Shown here piece after piece: positions 16,396 through 20,564 of a stretch of DNA of 20,564 nt (positions are counted from its first letter, which is position 1; every line of letters begins with the position of its first letter). The notes beneath the pieces were generated by a model. It was not told the DNA's origin. It did no database searches and saw nothing but the letters and a program-made list of their open reading frames with translations. The stretch spans positions 1-20,564 of the forward strand of contig JAWQRM010000670.1 in assembly GCA_033557675.1 (NCBI GenBank), read 5' to 3'. Both the position numbers and the translations under genes were made by a program. This DNA is from Coptodactyla brooksi (Eukaryota; Arthropoda; Insecta; Coleoptera; Scarabaeidae).

Positions 16396-16571
16396 TTCAA
16401 GGCTTCACCAGAACCAACCTTGGCCTTGACATTCTCAAGATAATACTTGTTCAAGGTCAAGTCCAAGGTTGATCACGATGAAACTTCCAAAAGGTCAACC
16501 TTGATCAAGATCAACCTATGTAGTTCAGGACCAACCTTGACTTCGCTCAATAGGAAGGTCAAACTTGGCCA
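16396..16571. promoter_or_regulatory. cluster of CAAGGT/C motifs (FTZ-F1/ERR-like half-sites)
   Basis: Within about 175 bp the core CAAGGT or CAAGGC occurs repeatedly on both strands: TCAAGGCTT (16397), TGGCCTTGA (16421-16429), TCAAGGTCA (16451-16459), CCAAGGTTG (16463), AAGGTCAACCTTGATCAAG (16491), CCAACCTTGA (16531-16540), GGAAGGTCAAACTTGGCC (16553). TCAAGGTCA and TCAAGGCCA fit the YCAAGGYCR consensus of FTZ-F1/SF-1 and ERR nuclear receptors. It may be a true enhancer or a degenerate simple repeat. Confidence 0.3.
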
Positions 16572-16665
16572 GGATACGTTTTCTCCAAAATCTTATTGAA
16601 TCCATGTAAAGACCCTATAGTACTATTTTTGCTGAAATCAACTCGCCTGAATGTTTTTGTTTCAG

Positions 16666-16761
16666 TTCTTCGGGTATTGTGATTCCCTTTTATGCGTATT
16701 ACTAGTTCGCGATTTCGTTTCATCGCAGTTCGCTCTCAACGAATCTTGCATGGTCAACATC
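16666..16761 (+). CDS. candidate 96-nt internal exon
   Basis: The acceptor GAATGTTTTTGTTTCAG ends at 16665 and the donor ATC|GTAAGT has its GT at 16762. Between them are exactly 32 codons open in one frame (FFGYCDSLLCVLLVRDFVSS, then QFALNESCMVNI); the other frames have stops. A branch-point-like CCTGAAT lies upstream at 16646-16652. The peptide begins with a hydrophobic stretch and contains three Cys. No family recognised. Phase 0 at both ends, like the candidate exon at 846-989 but on the opposite strand. Confidence 0.38.
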
Positions 16762-17085
16762 GTAAGTACCAGCTGAAATTTCCATCGCTTCCTACCAAAG
16801 TCCTGTACCATCGTAATGTAGCAAGTTATTACTTTCGTTGACCTTTGCCAAAAAGTTAAAAGTTTCAAAATTCAGAAGTCGTCGCATATTCACGAAATTC
16901 GTCCAAATAAATCGGTGGGTTGAAATTGCGCGAAGTTCAGAAGTTTTACCAGTTAAAGTGAACATACACGGTAGTTATTACATCTATATGTGCATTATTA
17001 ATGTACTGAACATTTATTCTCCTTGTGATGCTCTTCAAATCTCATTATTTGCTGTATAAAAATACTAAACACAATTGTCAGCAAT
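16762..17085. other. no recognisable feature
   Basis: No convincing exon, TE protein fragment or repeat. The open frame at 16838-17059 shows no similarity I can identify. Confidence 0.4.
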
Positions 17086-18344
17086 TTACATCATTTTCAC
17101 GTCTGTATCTACATTATATTGTACCAAGGCCCCTTTATCGTCAGCGACTAAACATTGTTCTGCTTCTATAGATGGTCGCAAATCCTCGCCGCTGTTGAAA
17201 TACTTTACAAGTTTACCTCTTTTTTTATATGCGATCCAATGTGTCCAATGTATATTCCTAATATGGTCCCTCTCTTTGTTATACTTAACTGAATTAAGTT
17301 GAAAGTTTGCTAAATTGGCCATGTTTTGTTGAACATCAAATTCTAATATCTTAGTATTTCTAAGGGCTAAGGTTTCTAAAAGCGATAATGTTCCATTGTT
17401 GACTATTTCATATGTACATTTTATAGTACGGAATCGTGAATTTGATTCGGCCAAAAAATTATCAACATTAGTCCTTTTTGTGTCAAAAACTGCAAAAATG
17501 TCAACATACCTATGGCATACCCTTACGAAATACTGAAACTCTTGGCCAGCCTAGGTTTCAGACTTGCTCATAAAAAGGTCTGCAATGAACGGCGAAAGGC
17601 AATTACCCATAGCCGTTCCTTCATGCTGGGGAAACAATATATTATACATTTTAGGGAAACAATATAGCTTCTGCACCCTAGGGTTACTAACTCTTATTTT
17701 ATGTTTAACCGAATCGGTGACATCGGTGGCATTCTTGTGAAGTCCTTTTAACCTCTCTCACCATTTTTGGCAATAGATTTCTCAAAGATAGACTTGCTCA
17801 AAATAATTGCTTCTATCCAATACAACAACCTTATTACCCTTAAAGGCATTTAAATAAAAACAATCTTTCAATATCAAACCTGTGATTAACTGTGGTTCGT
17901 TTTTAAGCGGGAGTGTATTAACAGTACACTTCCTCACAAATGCTTTCGCACTGTCAGGGAGCCATTGAGCCCTCAATGCTTCCTATCGTATCATTCAACC
18001 CGTAGTGATCAGGTGAAGCAAACTCCAAACCTTTATCAAATGCTCTAGGAGATCGATTTTCTACAATGTCGGGAGTTTTTTGGGAAGAAGTTTTTGTTGA
18101 CTTCAATTTTCTTAATTTTTTATTTAGTTTAGAAATTTTCTTTGTAGTATTTACAGTTTAATATTTGAAACAACTTCCTTTGGAACTCACACCATTCCTC
18201 GAACTCAATATTATTTAGGTTATGTGTGAGTTTTTTGTAAACTTTATATGCTTCTACTTGAAGCATACTTCGTTTAGGTACCGTATAGATTTGACCTCTA
18301 AGTAAAGTACTGTTTAAATGAATAATAAAAACACTAGGTGTCAA
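17086..18344 (-). pseudogene. second Penelope-like reverse transcriptase, broken
   Basis: Minus-strand order: YKKLTHNLNNIEFEEWCEFQ (near 18225), KKLRKLKSTKTSSQKTPDIV, AFDKGLEFASPDHYGLNDTI, a frameshift, LPDSAKAFVRKCTVNTLPLK and LNAFKGNKVVVLDRSNYFEQ (the RT N-terminal ADKGN.VVV.D block, near 17800). Then FPQHEGTAMGNCLSPFIADL, and RYVDIFAVFDTKRTNVDNFL, in which one of the two Asp of YVDD is missing. FRTIKCTYEIVNNGTLSLLE and LRNTKILEFDV follow. Degraded linker continues to 17086, without a GIY-YIG domain. It differs from the copy at 13800-14710 over the shared RT end, so this is an independent insertion of another subfamily. Several stops and shifts; inactive. Confidence 0.82.
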
Positions 18345-18831
18345 ACCACTGTAGACGAAACATCATCACGCAACGTATGACACTGACGTTTACTTATGTA
18401 ACATTTATTGCTTTCCAAGGTAAACTTGAATAGTTTAACTAAGTTTACTTTTCTGAAACTCAACTTGTAATACATTCCTGTAATCGGAGAAAAGGGCTCC
18501 GCTAGAAATAAAAATAAAAAGTAAAGGCAACAATGTGAAAGAAAAAGTTGGCTATCGCTTGGAGAAAAGTTAATGTTGTTCGAACTGAAAAATATGGTGA
18601 GTTTGTAGTATTTATAACCCCGTTGGATCTCTGACTTCTTTAAATCGGATAATAACTGAAGGCGACGGAAGGCGAGGCTTGCGACGTTTTAACTTTGGCT
18701 ACAAAATTTGCATACATTGTTTTGGTTTTGCATCGAATTGATTAGACAAGCAATAATTATCTGTTCAATATACGAATACGAAAACTAGTAGGTTTTGTGG
18801 TAATACACGGCGGAAAACATGCATAGGTACA
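18345..18831. other. no recognisable feature
   Basis: AT-rich DNA. A GTGAGT donor-like site lies near 18598 without a matching acceptor or open frame. Nothing else supported. Confidence 0.4.
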
Positions 18832-19239
18832 ATGAAATTGTGTAACAATGAACACTTAGAAGAACTAGGAAAATGTGGTACCATTGCAGCAATAGATACT
18901 TGCCTGTTTCTCAACTCCGCAAATGCCTCAAATGTATTTTATCCTCCTACACACGAGCGAAACAAAATGACCGAGAGTGATTTCAACGATCGCTCAGGCC
19001 ACGACACGTCAACTCGGTGTTTGCCAATCGGCACCGCGGGCCGCGGTGTCGACAGTGCGGTGCACAGCGAGCAGCCGACATGACGCATTATACAATCACC
19101 TCCGGTTGATGAATGGTTCTATTGATGCGCCGAAAACGTATCAAGACGTAACGGTGTCAAGGCGGCGAGACTGCAAGAAAGCAGCGACGTCAGCTGACGG
19201 CGGTCTTTTTGAAAGCACTCTGGCGGCCCTTCGCTGAAT
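18832..19239 (+). other. CpG-rich patch with overlapping open frames
   Basis: From about 18960 to 19240 the sequence is far richer in G+C and CG dinucleotides than the rest of the window. It includes a 17-bp palindrome CACCGCGGGCCGCGGTG (19032-19048). Two plus-strand frames overlap: 18832-19083 (83 codons from ATG, NEHLEELGKCGTIAAIDTC near its start) and 18977-19237 (86 codons). Neither resembles a known protein, and long open frames are favoured by the GC content. It could be a promoter-proximal region, a first exon, or transposon 5' sequence. Confidence 0.3.
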
Positions 19240-19648
19240 AAACATTCTACCGGCCCAAATACGTACCGGCGTCAGATGCCATAGGGCCAATTACTGGGTG
19301 CTCCGGCCGCTATCCATTTGTAGATCGATAATTGCCGTTGTCCATTTTCGAACTGCCATCAGTACCGTAAGAATTAAATTTAAATTTATTCTCCTACGGA
19401 AGTTAAACAAAACATCTGAATGTACATCAACTGGTAATGGTACGTAGATTAGACATCTTATCATGTTATCAAGACAGTAAAGTGGTAATTTTATTTAAAG
19501 ACACAGCGTGTATTTCTTATTAGCAATGATTAATCTTAGTAATACTTGGGTTAGCGGTTATCCTTAGTGTTTAATAACTTCCACTGCTTATAATTTCTGG
19601 ACAATAATTGTAGATCACTACAATACTACATGTAAATTTCAGTGTATA
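19240..19648. other. no recognisable feature
   Basis: Composition falls back from CG-rich to AT-rich. No gene or repeat identified before the TA at 19647-19648 that borders the Tc3-like element. Confidence 0.4.
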
Positions 19649-20564
19649 CAGTATGTAAAGATGATTTACGTTCACTTAGTTTTCTGTGCATAACTTGGTT
19701 AGTACTGCACTGACCCGGTGAAATTTTTATGGCGATTATATATTATGCTTTCATATTTGTGTACAGAATTTCAGGCCGGTATCTGTCGTTTTAAGAAGGT
19801 TATTGAACAAAAACCAAAAATTGACCGTTCAAAAGCGTAACGGTGTTTTACGTCCACATAACAAATTTAACATTTATTTAACACCAATCATTTTGTTAAC
19901 ATGTAACACATATAACATTAATATTTAATTGGTCTTCCACAACTTTTGACCAACAGATTAATTCGTTTCTGAAGCGAATCCACCAGTTTCATGTGAGCTG
20001 TTGTATGGTGACGCGCTCCCAGGCTTCTTGAATGACCTTTCTCAGCTGAGCAACGGTGGCGAACCGACAGCAATCACCATAGACATGGCGTACGGGTAGC
20101 CCCCATAAGTTTGCTATCGGATTAAGATCCCGTAAGCAAGTAGGCCATTCCAAAACCGGGATGCTGTGATCCGAAAGCCATTTCTTTCTGCTCGCAGCGG
20201 CGTGAACGCACATATTGTCCTGCATAAAAGTCAAATTAGCAGCACGAATATGGTTAAAATAAGACGATAAGTTATCCTTGAGGATATTTTGATAGCCGAT
20301 AGAGTTGAGGCGTTAGTCTACGAAAGCTAGTATCGACTTGCCAAGCGCCGAAAAAGCTGCGCACATCATAATGGGACCATTACCAAAGCTCTTAGAAAAG
20401 CAGCGTGGCTCGGTTCGAAGGTCATGCCAATAATTCGTTAGACCACATCGGAACCATTCAAATTGAACTTCTTTTCGTCCAACCAAACGATCTTTAAAAT
20501 AACAAGCATATAACAAGTTATATGTGGGACATCAGGCGCTAATTCCCTTTGAATACTGTACGTC
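19649..20564 (-). mobile_element. Tc3-like element, cut by window edge
   Basis: Left boundary CAGTATGTAAAG at 19649, preceded by TA, as in the copy at 9916. About 270 bp of UTR and terminal sequence separate it from the transposase stop at 19918. The other end lies beyond the window. Confidence 0.8.
19918..20564 (-). pseudogene. Tc3-like transposase, near-continuous but inactivated
   Basis: Minus-strand order: VWLDEKKFNLNGSD (first catalytic Asp, near 20480), a frameshift, NYWHDLRTEPRCFSKSFGNG, MMCAAFSALGKSILAFVD, an in-frame TAA, RLNSIGYQNILKDNLSSYFN, LTFMQDNMCVHAAAS with the second Asp (near 20225), SIPVLEWPTCLRDLNPIANLW, where the catalytic Glu of the usual SPDLNPIENLW is Ala. Then RFATVAQLRKVIQEAWERVT, a frameshift, and DSLQKRINLLVKSCGRPIKY to the stop at 19918. 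Family role: cut-and-paste transposition at TA sites. Only a few lesions, so it is one of the youngest relics here, but the Glu-to-Ala change would abolish catalysis. Confidence 0.88.

Noticed and set aside
16225..16466. Opposing open frames at 16225-16443 and 16239-16466
   Set aside because: Both cross the inverted duplication and the CAAGGT motif cluster and show no protein similarity or splice context.
17075..17302. Plus-strand open frame 17075-17302
   Set aside because: Antisense shadow of the Penelope-like reverse transcriptase.
1..20564. CRISPR array, bacterial defence system or prophage
   Set aside because: No regularly spaced repeats, operon-like gene packing or ribosome-binding-site pattern; all identifiable proteins are eukaryotic transposon families.

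Overview
This is AT-rich eukaryotic nuclear DNA, most likely from an insect or other arthropod. No bacterial-style operons, rRNA genes, CRISPR arrays or intact tRNA genes are visible. Nearly everything recognisable is decayed transposable-element sequence of kinds typical of arthropods: Tc1/mariner/IS630-type DNA transposons, Jockey-like and other non-LTR retrotransposons, Penelope-like elements and a Polinton/Maverick. I cannot fix the insect order from the sequence alone.

Layout. 1-1420: an old repeat tail, then two minus-strand open segments with splice signals that may be exons of a host gene. 1424-3175: a fold-back IS630/Tc1-type element whose two long arms are inverted copies of the 3' end of its own transposase. 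3182-4095: a broken mariner lying 6 bp away. 4096-6580: mostly unassigned DNA with a 49-bp hairpin, a possible two-exon plus-strand gene (4612-5278, one in-frame stop, downstream AATAAA) and a convergent minus-strand open segment (5914-6105). 6580-7965: a non-LTR relic ending in an endonuclease domain. 7966-9170: TA microsatellites, one candidate 74-nt exon and a CG-rich patch. 9170-9915: a Jockey-like reverse transcriptase, abutted by a solo Tc3-like end (9916-10181). 10325-11270: remnants of two different mariner/IS630 transposases. 11487-11892: a near-perfect ~400-bp palindrome made of tRNA-like sequence. 12000-12729: Polinton DNA polymerase B (plus strand). 12930-13762: antisense Jockey-like reverse transcriptase. 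13800-14710: Penelope-like element with a GIY-YIG part (minus strand). 14775-15255: Polinton-type integrase (minus strand). 15913-16147: LTR-like segment. 16396-16571: CAAGGT(C/T) motif cluster. 16666-16761: a 96-nt candidate exon. 17086-18344: a second Penelope-like copy (minus strand). 18832-19239: CpG-rich patch. 19649-end: a Tc3-like element whose end matches the copy at 9916.

No intact transposase, polymerase or reverse transcriptase remains. Every one has stops, frameshifts, deletions or lost catalytic residues, so the window is a TE graveyard with possible exons of one or more host genes scattered through it.

The most striking pattern beyond the individual elements is a recurring class of perfect or near-perfect short-spacer inverted duplications (10-23 bp stems, plus one of ~190 bp). 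Several sit inside unrelated TE coding relics. In the mariner at least, one arm matches the ancestral coding sequence and the other has replaced it. That is the footprint expected of intra-strand template switching, or of amplification chimeras in the assembly.
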